Source of the DNA: Candidatus Altimarinota bacterium
GTDB lineage: Bacteria; Patescibacteriota; Gracilibacteria; BD1-5; UBA6164
Assembly (NCBI GenBank): GCA_027066255.1
Contig: JAMOOA010000011.1
Span: 1-18,724 of the forward strand
Direction: 5' to 3'
DNA: 18,724 nucleotides
The notes under the pieces were generated by a model, which worked only from the letters and a program-made list of their open reading frames with translations, was not told where the DNA came from and did not search any database. Positions within the stretch are counted from its first letter, which is position 1; every line of letters begins with the position of its first letter. Of the stretch, positions 10,701 through 17,522 are shown in pieces. Made by a program: the position numbers and the translations under genes.

Positions 10701-11315
10701 GATTTTGTAGGTGCTGTTCAAACAAATCTTCAAGTTACTGATGTAGTACTTGCTGATGCTAAAGGAGCATCATCTAATAAAGATCTTGATGCTGACGGTC
10801 CTGATAATGTTGCAGGAAATGCTGATGATGAAGTCGTAGATTTCAGTATCGTAAATCCAGCTACTTCTAAAAATCTTGATATAGTAACAGCTGTTGTTAC
10901 TCCAAGTGTTGCTACTTCTTTTGGAACTGACGATCAAACTGCTGAACTTAGGCTCGTAGTTGATGGTGGTGACAATACTAGTGTTAGTGGTGATTCTGTA
11001 CAGGCTGAGCTTACTCAACTTAAGATTGACGTATCTTCACTTTCTGGAACAGGTACTATCTCTGTATTTAACGGAAATGGTGACAACATCACTACAGGTG
11101 GATCAATAAATGTACTTGCTGCTGGAACTATTACAGTAGGAGTTACATCAGATTCTATCGGTAATGATAATGAACTATACAGAATTGAAACTACTGCTGA
11201 AGGTATATTCAGACTTGCTAAAGATGGTGTAAGATACTCTATTAATGGAGTCGGAGCTAACTTTACTAAACTTGAAAATACTCTTGAAATGGGACAATAT
11301 GCTAATTCTAACTAA
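7734..11315 (+). CDS. Secreted SLH-domain, beta-sandwich repeat protein (probable S-layer protein)
   Basis: 1193 residues from the ATG at 7734; a TTG at 7695 is in frame but would put a hydrophobic extension before a normal signal peptide. Residues 1-30 are a signal peptide (lysines, hydrophobic core, GVSA-AF cleavage). About 30-190 hold three SLH-like repeats, with features such as FSDMDSSDWG, FNPGRDVSKAEALKMI and SFSDYTAAASRGW, and all four cysteines of the protein. An Asp/Glu-rich hinge with two exact 18-bp repeats (8364-8399, encoding DDTTGG) follows. The remaining ~950 residues are Thr/Ser/Val/Asp-rich beta-sandwich modules of roughly 130-150 residues, with alternating-strand patterns such as VTVSQVNIKRRG and ITLDEVKVLL, and an acidic, possibly calcium-binding loop DLDADGPDN near the end. 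Length, acidity, SLH domain and a dedicated strong promoter fit an S-layer protein. It uses GGA/GGT almost only and no TGA. Ends in TAA. Confidence 0.85.
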   Translation: MSNLFKKVTSAVAGLAIVFSIVSPIAGVSAAFTSVEAANKLATLGVIVDQSSNPADYRLGDTLTRREHVKVAMNLASCQAVSVVDACNGDFSDMDSSDWGCKYAESALSNGYISANATFNPGRDVSKAEALKMIMNATGVEKGTNAMWEAAYVEGAVSAGLVSASFSDYTAAASRGWIFQAAAEAAELCGAEEEDDDLLGGLLDGLDDEEDDTTGGDDTTGGDDVVVSGDDVLTVSLSATTPDSATIPAGVNGFPVARFDFTAGSSDVTVSQVNIKRRGLSDKDTLTSLAVFTDEGRASNNKNDNQENNTEAQINLSSGGVVVKAGETKTITVVVDVNDTETVPLRDADSASAANDEFALEITSVQASSTVADISNVMANTMRVGSVDAPILVFDTNGSVSDPELGETAADIFEFKIKGDNDEDVIVKSLTFEGSNDAEDDLMNFELYFGNDLVASTQYMNNDFLTFDLGDGITIREDKNEDFTVKADIVEGAGDTIGFRVDEALDITAESTKFGYGAAVDIATNSTNVNNAFGTLTIKAGELTLVEIDAEFDEIREDKDNVVLGKVKITNVAGQNLELQEFGVRIQATAGTTGFTKVTEFFSDIELYSEDNGSSYELTLNGADDLDAVFSENSIDVILPQGTTTWSIRVDTNNNILNFDTAKFDLSFATGNISAVNGGFYVEETEDDQAVTDITPSTVSFNSVDGSESGAKVSIYPLSSNFDVVRGADDVVALQFTIEADKSSDITLDEVKVLLTDTSADTFASNQEISDVKLYQGSVSPSNLLDQESGSNIGATGLVTFDSFGDLAIAANATETFVVTISVVDGADAVTNSDYTLSVTSVSLEDDENDDVTATGGLPLASARNVVVNNSGKIVTLALDLANEDNEFDKLALAGASEIIGSWDVRADNEEVDVETVTFTLSGVTGTLKNSVISASLLLDGVVVETNDNSDISNVGAVGTITFTDLTDLIIPETTTELALQLNTANIGKDFVGAVQTNLQVTDVVLADAKGASSNKDLDADGPDNVAGNADDEVVDFSIVNPATSKNLDIVTAVVTPSVATSFGTDDQTAELRLVVDGGDNTSVSGDSVQAELTQLKIDVSSLSGTGTISVFNGNGDNITTGGSINVLAAGTITVGVTSDSIGNDNELYRIETTAEGIFRLAKDGVRYSINGVGANFTKLENTLEMGQYANSN
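8364..8399 (+). repeat. Two tandem 18-bp repeats in the hinge of the S-layer gene
   Basis: Two identical copies of GATGATACTACTGGAGGT (8364-8381 and 8382-8399), then a partial third. In frame they encode DDTTGG twice, a flexible acidic linker between the SLH region and the beta-sandwich modules. Confidence 0.85.
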
Positions 11316-11361
11316 TTAGGTATAATCTTATACTCTTGATAACTTCGGTTTAGAGTTTCTT

Positions 11362-11406
11362 AAAAAATCCCCTTTCTTCCTTTTTTGGAAGAGGGGGATT
11401 TTTTGT
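11362..11406 (+). terminator. Terminator of the S-layer gene
   Basis: An imperfect hairpin: AAAATCCCC and CTTCC on the left pair with GGAAG and GGGGATTTT on the right, with a small internal bulge and a T-rich loop, followed by TTTTTT. It is about 45 nt after the stop codon. Confidence 0.8.
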
Positions 11407-11410
11407 TGTC

Positions 11411-11437
11411 TTGATTTTTTCTCAGGACGACTATACT
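11411..11437 (+). promoter_or_regulatory. Possible promoter of the LRR lipoprotein gene
   Basis: TATACT (11432-11437) is a good -10; TTGATT (11411-11416) is a passable -35, but the spacer is only 15 nt. It lies between the S-layer terminator and the start at 11467. Confidence 0.4.
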
Positions 11438-11466
11438 ATTGTAGATATTTCTTAAACCTCTTTTAT

Positions 11467-12018
11467 ATGAAGCTTACTTTTTCTTCTTTTCTATTTGCTA
11501 TAGTTCTACTTCTTACCTCATGCTCCCCATCATTTGAATTGAACTCAGAATCACTTATGCAAACCTATGAGCAAGAAGATAGGAGTCTTAATCTCAGTGA
11601 TAAGGGGATATCTTGATTTATAAATATGAATGGACTTGTAAAAGATACAGAGATAGTAAATATATATCTTTCAAACAACGAGATAGAGGTACTGAATATA
11701 TCTCAGTATACAGACCTTTGAAGACTGGTTATAGATCATAATAAGATACGTTTCTTTGGAGATATTAAATACCCAAAACAGGTACGACATCTTGACCTCT
11801 CTTACAATAGTTTAGAAAGCTTGGAAGGGATAGAAAACCTTATGGAGCTGAAGACATTAAATGTTTCTTATAATAAACTGGAAGATGAGGATTTTAAAAT
11901 ACTATCGCAACTTCCTAAACTAAAACTGGTTGTTTTAGAAGGGAATGATGTAAGCGAGGAGTTCAAAACTGCTATGAACACGTTTAATGCAATATATCTC
12001 AAGACTATTAAAAAATAA
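11467..12018 (+). CDS. Leucine-rich-repeat lipoprotein
   Basis: 183 residues with two TGA Gly codons (11614, 11719); ends in TAA. The N-terminus is a lipoprotein signal: hydrophobic core, then LTSC with the lipid-modified Cys at 19. From about 45 to 165 run four to five leucine-rich repeats with the LxLxxN pattern (IYLSNNEIEVL, LVIDHNKIRFF, LDLSYNSLESL, LNVSYNKLEDE, VVLEGNDV), the short kind that forms a curved solenoid. It should be anchored on the outer face of the membrane and bind a protein partner, which cannot be named. It has its own promoter candidate and a palindromic terminator and lies next to the S-layer gene, so a role at the cell surface is plausible but inferred. Confidence 0.88.
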
Positions 12019-12020
12019 AG

Positions 12021-12064
12021 AAACAAAAAAATATCCTCCAAATCTGGAGGATATTTTTTTGTTT
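12021..12064. terminator. Bidirectional terminator between convergent genes, perfect 20-bp palindrome
   Basis: Arms 12021-12040 and 12045-12064 match exactly around the loop AATC. The stem core TATCCTCCA/TGGAGGATA is flanked by A7 on one side and T7 on the other. It lies 2 nt after the LRR gene stop and 11 nt after the FKBP stop on the other strand, so it serves both. Confidence 0.9.
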
Positions 12065-12075
12065 TATAGAGACAA

Positions 12076-12663
12076 CTATTTCTTTATCTCCATAAGCTCT
12101 ATATCAAATATAAGCGTCTTTCCTGCAAGCTCATGATTGAGGTCAAGAGTGATATTTTCTTCATCAGCTTCAACGATTACGAGGTTTCCAAACTGAGTAG
12201 GAATCTTCTCTCAAACTTCAAGTTTAAATCCAGCTGTTTCGAAACTTGCGAGATCAGCTCTTGGAGTTATTTTCTTTTTTGTTTCGTCATATTCTCCATA
12301 CGCTTCTTTTGGAGCAAGTGTCAGAGTCTTTTTATCACCTACTTTCATATCGATAACTCCAGCATCAAATCCTGCTATCATCTGTCCAGCTCCAGCTGTA
12401 AATTCAAGAGGATCTCCTCTATCAAGGCTACTATCAAACTTTGTTCCATCTTCGAGTGTTCCTGTATAGTGGATAGCTATTTTATCACCTTTTTTTACCA
12501 TGAGTTCTTTTGTATTAGATTCTAAAGTATCTTGTTTTGTTCCAGGAGTTTTCTCCTGAATTTGAGGTTTTTCCTCAAGGACTGTAACTTCTTCTTTTTG
12601 AGTACAACTTGTAAAAGTGAGAGCACACAGAAGGAGAACACACAGGCTTATCTTTTTAGTCAT
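12076..12663 (-). CDS. SlyD-like FKBP peptidyl-prolyl isomerase, predicted lipoprotein
   Basis: 195 residues with one TGA Gly codon (plus-strand 12211-12213), ending in TAG. The N-terminus is hydrophobic and ends in FTSC with Cys20, a slightly atypical lipobox. A spacer rich in Glu, Lys and Thr follows to about 55. The FKBP domain shows IHYTGTLEDGTKFDSS, the flap GAGQMIAGFDAGVIDMKVGD, then LAPKEAYGEYDE. From about 130 to 180 there is the insert seen in SlyD-type FKBPs (ITPRADL, GFKLEV, LVIVEADEENITLDLNHELA), which acts as a chaperone flap, before the closing strand GKTLIFDIELMEIKK. Expected role: folding of exported proteins at the outside of the membrane. SlyD itself is cytosolic; the His-rich metal-binding tail of E. 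coli SlyD is absent. It follows mfd by 12 nt on the same strand. Confidence 0.92.
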
Positions 12664-12675
12664 AAATGATATGAA

Positions 12676-15600
12676 TTATAAAGTATTTTTGATATGCTTT
12701 TTCTTTTTGAGTTTTACTCTAGGATTTGAGATTTTATTCTCTAGCATATCGAGAAGGTATTGTAAGAATATTCTGTCGTTTTCAAAAAGTTTTGTAGGAG
12801 CTCTTAGTCTCCCAATAGTCACTACTTCCATCTTCACCTGTTTATCAAGCCTCAGAAAGTCCTTGAGTCTCTCGAGCTCTATACCATCCTGAAAGTCTAT
12901 TTGGTAGTTTATACCGAGCCTTTTTATAGAGCGAATAGAAAAGCCCTGTGACATAATTCTGAGACGGAGTATTTCAAAGAAATTCAGTGTAGGTTCAGGA
13001 ATATCTTCATTTACTTTCATAAAATCAGATATGATATTATTGAGTTCCTCCATACTTGAGATACTTTCAACCTCTCGATAGAAATGTATTTTATCACTTT
13101 CTGATTGAAAGAAGTCGTCAGATATAGAGGCCGATATCTGTAGATCAATGGTTGTGTCTCCTTTGATTTTTTTTGCTTTTCCCGATGTTTCTTTGAGTTC
13201 TTGTATCTTTTCTTCGAGCATTTTGAGAAAGAGATTGATTCCTATTTCTTGTACTTGTCCACTTTGTCGTATACCGAGTATATCCCCAGAACCACGTATT
13301 TCTAGGTCTTTCATCGCGAGTTCAAAACCTGCTCAGAGGTAACTATAGTTGACAACTGTTTGAAGTCTCTTGGCACTTTCATTGGAGAGATATTCTTTTT
13401 TATAGAGGAGATAACAGTATCATTTTTTGTCGCTTCTCCCGACCCTTCCTCTGAGCTGATGAAGCTGTGAGATTCCAAAACTCTGACATTCATTTATAAA
13501 GATAGTATTTACATTGGAAAAATCGATACCGTTCTCTATAACAGTTGTCGACAGTAGAATGTCATACTTCTTATGTTTAAAGGCAAGGATCCTCTTCTCA
13601 AGTTCGTCTCATGGAAGTTGTCAGTGCGTAATGATTATCTTCTTCGTAGGGAAGAGTTTCTCAAGATTTTTCTTGTATACTTCTATATTCATCACTCTAT
13701 TGTGGACAAAAAATACCTGTCATCATCTGGAGAATTCTTTTTTTCCAGCATCAAGTATCACTTTTTCTTCATATGGAGAGATATATGTTTCTATGTTTTG
13801 TCTTCCTGCTGGGGGAGTTTTGATGATAGATATATCACGTATTCCAGAGAGTGCGAGATTGAGACTACGAGGGATAGGAGTAGCTGACATAGAGAGTACA
13901 TCAATACTTGATTTTATAACCTTTATCTTCTCCTTGTCGGTGACCCCGAACTTGTGTTCCTCGTCGATAACAATGAGCCCCAAGTCTCGAAATACTATAT
14001 TTTTTCCTAAAAGCCTATGAGTTCCGATTACAAGGTCTATAGAACCCTCTTTGAGTTTTTTGAGTATTTGAGTGACGTTTTTTTGTGATTCCATACGTGT
14101 CAGTACAGCGATACGAACTCACATATCCGTAAATCTCTCAATGGCTTTTTCATAGTGTTCATATGCAAGAACTACGAGAGGAACAATGAGTCCTACTTGC
14201 TTTTTATTAGTAATGGCATTGTAGATGGCATTGAACGCTATTTCTGTTTTTCAGAAACCAACATCCCCTACAAGGAGCCTGTCCATAGTTGTTTTTTTCT
14301 CCATATCTCAGAGTATTTCCTCTATAGCTGTTTCCTGACAATGGGTGTAGCTATAAGGAAAGCTTTCCTGAAAGAGGGTTAGTTTCTCTATATTTTGCAC
14401 AAACGCGCTCCCTTCTCTGAGTTTTCTTTCTGCAAACGTACTGAGAAGTTCTTCAGCTATTTCTCTGATATCTTCTCTAATTTTTGCCATCTTTTTTTCC
14501 CAAGCCTTTCCTGAAAGAGGAGTCAAAGAGGGATTTTCCTTCCCTATATATTTAGATATACGAGACACTTCTGTGATAGGAATAAAAAGTTTGTCATTTT
14601 CTTTATAATGAAGTTCAACATATTCTTTTTCTACCTCACCAAGTTTCTTTTTGACGATTTCATGAAACACTCATACTCCATGATCTATATGAATAACATA
14701 ATCTCCTTTTTTGATTTTCAGTAAGAGATCTATTTCTTCAGAGAGTTTTTTGCTGACACGCTTTTTTATAAATACCTTAGCTATAACATTGTCACAGATT
14801 ATTTGTAGTCATTTTTTGCTTGAATGAGAAGAGTTTTGCACAAAACTTCCAAGTATATGAGTGTGAACTTCTTTGACATGAATATGGTGTATCTCATTGT
14901 ACTTGAGGAAATCTTCTATGAGTTTTATATTTTTAGTATATATGTAGGTTTCCTTTGAAGTATCCAAGAGAGTCTTCTGAAAAATATCGAGTGTCTCTAT
15001 TTTTAGCGACTCAATCTCTAGGTTTTGTAAGCCTCTCTTCTTGTCTCAGATAATGTCAAAAGAGACAGGGTTCATAAACTTCTGAACGATGTTTTTGTAT
15101 GATTTGCAGAACTCTATCATATCAAAAACACAAAGAGTGTTTACTTCTCTCAAAACTTCTTCGAGTGTTATTATAGAATCGTCCCCAAAAAGAGAATTGT
15201 TTGACGAGAGAGTAAGCTCTTTTTTTTCTTCTTTTAAAAGGACTTCTTCCCCATAAATAGTTTCACGGACAATACTCTCTATATCCTCTCCCCAGTAACT
15301 CAGAGTGTAGTGATAAAAACCAGAAAAGTCATATATATGAAGGATGTCTCCTTGCCTTTTGTAGCTTCATTTCTTCCCATATTCTTGAAAACGATACCCT
15401 ATATTGTTCAATTCTTCGATATCTTTGTATATACCATTCCCGGCACCAAGTTCTATATGAAGAACTTTTTCTACAGGAAAAATAGTATCCTCAAGGCAAC
15501 TACTCTCTATACAGTAAATTCCGGGAGTTCTATTTTGCAAATGTGTGAGCTCATAGTTCTTCTGGATAAAGAAGAAAGGAACCTTGAAATATTCACAAAG

Positions 15601-15756
15601 TTTCTGGTACTTTTTCATAGCATACGTATCCTCTGTTACAAGAACAATAGTATCATAATGCTTGAGATTCTTTTGTAACAATAAAAAACGAGAAAAGAAG
15701 TTTCCTGTTTTTGTGTAACTCGTATGAGGGGTAAGTCTTATCGAAAGAGGATTCAT
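12676..15756 (-). CDS. mfd: Transcription-repair coupling factor Mfd
   Basis: 1026 residues with thirteen TGA Gly codons; ends in TAA. Domains in order: a divergent, shortened UvrB-like N-terminal part (about 1-340), the RNA-polymerase-interacting CarD-like domain starting DYVIHIDHGVGVFHE (Gly at 362 is TGA), and the RecG-like motor with Walker A GDVGFGKT (Gly502 is TGA), DEEH at 598-601, SATPIPR, RGGQVFF (Gly678 and 679 are two consecutive TGA codons), HGQ, and QLRGRVGR at 767-774. AGFELAMKDLEIRGSGDILG near 807-826 is the canonical Mfd/RecG box, and the C-terminal ~160 residues match the autoinhibitory D7 domain. It displaces stalled RNA polymerase and recruits excision repair. Usual length is about 1150, the loss being mainly N-terminal. 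Start ATG at 15756; it reads into the FKBP gene. Confidence 0.95.
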
Positions 15757-15998
15757 AGTGTGTATAATATAGCTTTTATGCTTAAAAAGGAAAGATACAT
15801 ATTCTACTAATCTACGAAAAACTCAACCAATCAGAGATTGGGATTCAAACAGTTTCTCAATTATAAAATATGCATCTTTCCTTTTCTCAAGATGAGAAAA
15901 CTAAAAAGAAGTATAAAAAGAACTTTGGAAAATACAATTTCATTTTTATTTCAATACTATTATACTATAGCGTAGTATTATATAGTCTACAAAAAACT
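15757..15998. other. Divergent intergenic region between mfd and tsaB
   Basis: 242 nt separating oppositely oriented genes. It contains TATAAT at 15763-15768 (plus) that overlaps TATATT on the minus strand close to the mfd start, TATACT at 15961-15966 before tsaB, and an inverted repeat described separately. None of the -10 boxes has a clear -35. An open frame continues upstream of tsaB from 15870, but its sequence does not look like part of TsaB. No gene is supported here. Confidence 0.6.
15784..15886. repeat. Inverted repeat with internal hairpin upstream of mfd
   Basis: Arms 15784-15801 and 15869-15886 are inverted copies matching at 16 of 18 positions; as a minus-strand RNA both mismatches become G-U pairs. 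Between them, CCAATC-AGA-GATTGG (15827-15841) forms a tight hairpin. On the minus strand the second arm ends in TTTTT about 28 nt before the mfd start, so a leader structure or attenuator is possible. Inference from pairing only. Confidence 0.45.
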
Positions 15999-16553
15999 AT
16001 GAACCTCTTTCTCAATGCCGTTTCTTCCAATGGAAAAATCATACTATTTGACAATAATCGACAGATTGTTTGAGAGAAAGAAGTATCTGTACTACTCAAC
16101 GAAAGCTCAAAACTCATAGACATAGTAGACATGTTTTTGTCATCAATGAATACAAAAATCAAAGATATAGAGAACATAGTAGTAGTTCATGGACCGGGAA
16201 GTTTTACAGGGATACGCACGATAGTACTTCTGGTAAACACACTGAGTTTTATATACCCCAAGCTTCACTTAACCCCGTTAAGTTTTTTTGATATGTATAA
16301 AAACTATCCTATTTGCAAAACAAGCTCTAAAAGGGATTTGTTTGTAAAATACTCAAAGAGTGCTATAATTGAAGTAGTAAAAAATGAAGAACTCGAGTCT
16401 AAGTATAAGTGAAAAGATGTTTATGGGGATATCTCTCTCCCAAAAATACAGTGCCACCAAGATATAGATTATAAGGGCATCATAGAAACACTAAAATTTA
16501 GACAAGAAAAAAAGATAGAAACTCTCTATATAAAAAAACCAAATATATCTTAA
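15999..16553 (+). CDS. tsaB: tRNA t6A modification protein TsaB (short form)
   Basis: 184 residues with two TGA Gly codons (16071, 16410); ends in TAA. The start MNLFLNAVSSNGKIILF matches where TsaB proteins begin (strand, then a small-residue turn and a second strand of the ASKHA fold), and VVHGPGSFTGIRT near 62-75 is the family's signature. TsaB is the non-catalytic partner of TsaD in the threonylcarbamoyl-adenosine complex that modifies tRNAs reading ANN codons. It is shorter than usual (about 220-230 residues), with the second lobe reduced. The frame is open upstream to 15870, but those 43 residues are Lys-rich then hydrophobic and unlike TsaB, so ATG 15999 is chosen. tsaD and tsaE are not in the window. 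The next gene starts 12 nt later. Confidence 0.88.
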
Positions 16554-16565
16554 AAATAATACGAT

Positions 16566-17105
16566 ATGATACAACTCAAAAATCTCAGATCAGATGAAAA
16601 GGTTCAGTTTGTTATTCGTAGACACTGGATAGTATTTTTGCTGGTTGGCCTGTATGGAGGGATAGGGATATTTATCTCACTTTTTCTCTTTGCTGCGTTT
16701 GGTATACAGTCCTGGGTAATACTTCTCAATATCATCTTTTGGATGTTTTACTCACTTTTTCTTTATATAGAATGGCTCAATCATGAGCTTGACCTCTTTG
16801 TTATTACTAACAACAGAGTCATATGTGTCGAGCAAAAATCATTTCTTAATAGAACGGTAGGAGAGTGCAATCTTGGACAAGTACAAGAAGTGACTTCGGA
16901 AACCAAGGGATTCTTTTCAAATATCTTTAACTATGGTTCAATTTTAATAAAAACAGCGGGTAATACTACAAATTTTGACATGACATTTGCTCCAGAACCA
17001 TTAGGGAGATCTAGAAGTATACTCAATATTGTTGACCACTATAGAGATGCTCATAGCTTTGTAAACAAAAATGCAGCAGCAAAACCTGTCCAGGAAAAAA
17101 AGTAA
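16566..17105 (+). CDS. PH-domain membrane protein (YdbS-like, bPH2)
   Basis: 179 residues with no TGA codon; ends in TAA. A short cytoplasmic start is followed by two membrane helices (about 20-46 and 49-70) and then a bacterial PH domain: HELDLFVITNNRVICVEQ, FLNRTVGECNLGQVQEV and a final helix SRSILNIVDHYRDA. The order TM-TM-PH is that of YdbS-type proteins, a family common in bacteria including Patescibacteria, with unknown biochemical function and proposed links to the cell envelope. The lysine-rich tail ends at residue 179. It follows tsaB by 12 nt and is probably co-transcribed; the shared operon need not mean a shared function. Confidence 0.88.
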   Translation: MIQLKNLRSDEKVQFVIRRHWIVFLLVGLYGGIGIFISLFLFAAFGIQSWVILLNIIFWMFYSLFLYIEWLNHELDLFVITNNRVICVEQKSFLNRTVGECNLGQVQEVTSETKGFFSNIFNYGSILIKTAGNTTNFDMTFAPEPLGRSRSILNIVDHYRDAHSFVNKNAAAKPVQEKK

Positions 17106-17130
17106 TAAAACCCAGTTCTCTTTTTGCATA

Positions 17131-17186
17131 ATAATTCTCATACAAAAAACACCTGTCATCGCAGGTGTTTTTTGTATGAGAATTAT
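17131..17186. terminator. Bidirectional terminator, perfect 25-bp palindrome
   Basis: Arms 17131-17155 and 17162-17186 are exact reverse complements with a 6-nt loop (TCATCG). CACCTG/CAGGTG is the GC-rich tip and A6/T6 tracts sit next to it. It separates the PH-domain gene (plus) from the small gene on the minus strand, whose stop codon abuts it. Confidence 0.92.
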
Positions 17187-17300
17187 CTAGTTAAAATGAC
17201 TCAGACGAAGAAGTCTTTCTTGCTTTGTTTGTGCTGCTATCTTTTTTACATCAGCTTTTCTATAATAATTATAGGTTTTTCTTTTGAGTGAATTAATCAT
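17187..17300 (-). CDS. Small basic protein of 37 residues, unknown
   Basis: The reading frame runs from ATG (17298-17300) to TAG (17187-17189) and encodes MINSLKRKTYNYYRKADVKK followed by IAAQTKQERLLRLSHFN. It is strongly basic, with no Cys, no membrane segment and no Gly. Codon choice (AGA for Arg, CTT/CTC for Leu) is that of the neighbours. A good minus-strand promoter stands 24 nt before the start, and the stop codon touches a strong terminator, so the unit is complete despite its size. Such short basic proteins can bind RNA, DNA or membrane lipids, but nothing here shows which. It could also be a structured small RNA that happens to be open. I do not recognise a family. Confidence 0.55.
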   Translation of the reverse strand: MINSLKRKTYNYYRKADVKKIAAQTKQERLLRLSHFN

Positions 17301-17323
17301 ATTTTTGTTTTTATTTGTATGGT

Positions 17324-17353
17324 AGTATAACGATAACATATATTTGAATACAA
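17324..17353 (-). promoter_or_regulatory. Promoter of the 37-residue gene
   Basis: Read on the minus strand: TTGTAT (17353-17348), an 18-nt spacer, then TATACT (17329-17324). The expected start point leaves a leader of about 17 nt, A-rich, before the ATG. Confidence 0.5.
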
Positions 17354-17461
17354 GTCTATAAATAGTACTTTACAGTATGCTGATTTGTGTTAAGAAGGAG
17401 GTAAGGATACTAAGATTTCTGTCTATAATATTATCTACTACTTGACTTTTACTCTTTTTAT

Positions 17462-17489
17462 TTGACAAATAATCAATTTGTAGTAATAT
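17462..17489 (+). promoter_or_regulatory. Promoter of the 222-residue gene
   Basis: TTGACA (17462-17467), a 16-nt spacer, TAATAT (17484-17489): a perfect -35 and a good -10. An inverted repeat ACAAAT-AATCA-ATTTGT (17465-17481) fills the spacer and could be an operator. It shares GTAATATAA at the same place with the S-layer promoter. The rest of the gap from 17354 to 17461 shows no gene; an AGGAGG-like run at 17396-17401 has no start codon behind it. Confidence 0.65.
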
Positions 17490-17522
17490 AAGAGTGTAAT
17501 TTAATAAATAATTTTTTATCTT

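Noticed and set aside
13514..14020. Plus-strand open frames opposite mfd
   Set aside because: They lie inside a confirmed helicase gene and resemble no protein.
15779..15811. Ten-codon leader peptide MLKKERYIFY before tsaB
   Set aside because: Too short to support and it has no initiation signal; it overlaps the inverted repeat whose base composition accounts for it.
15870..15998. N-terminal extension of TsaB by 43 residues
   Set aside because: The added part is Lys-rich then hydrophobic and does not resemble any TsaB; ATG 15999 begins the ASKHA fold correctly.
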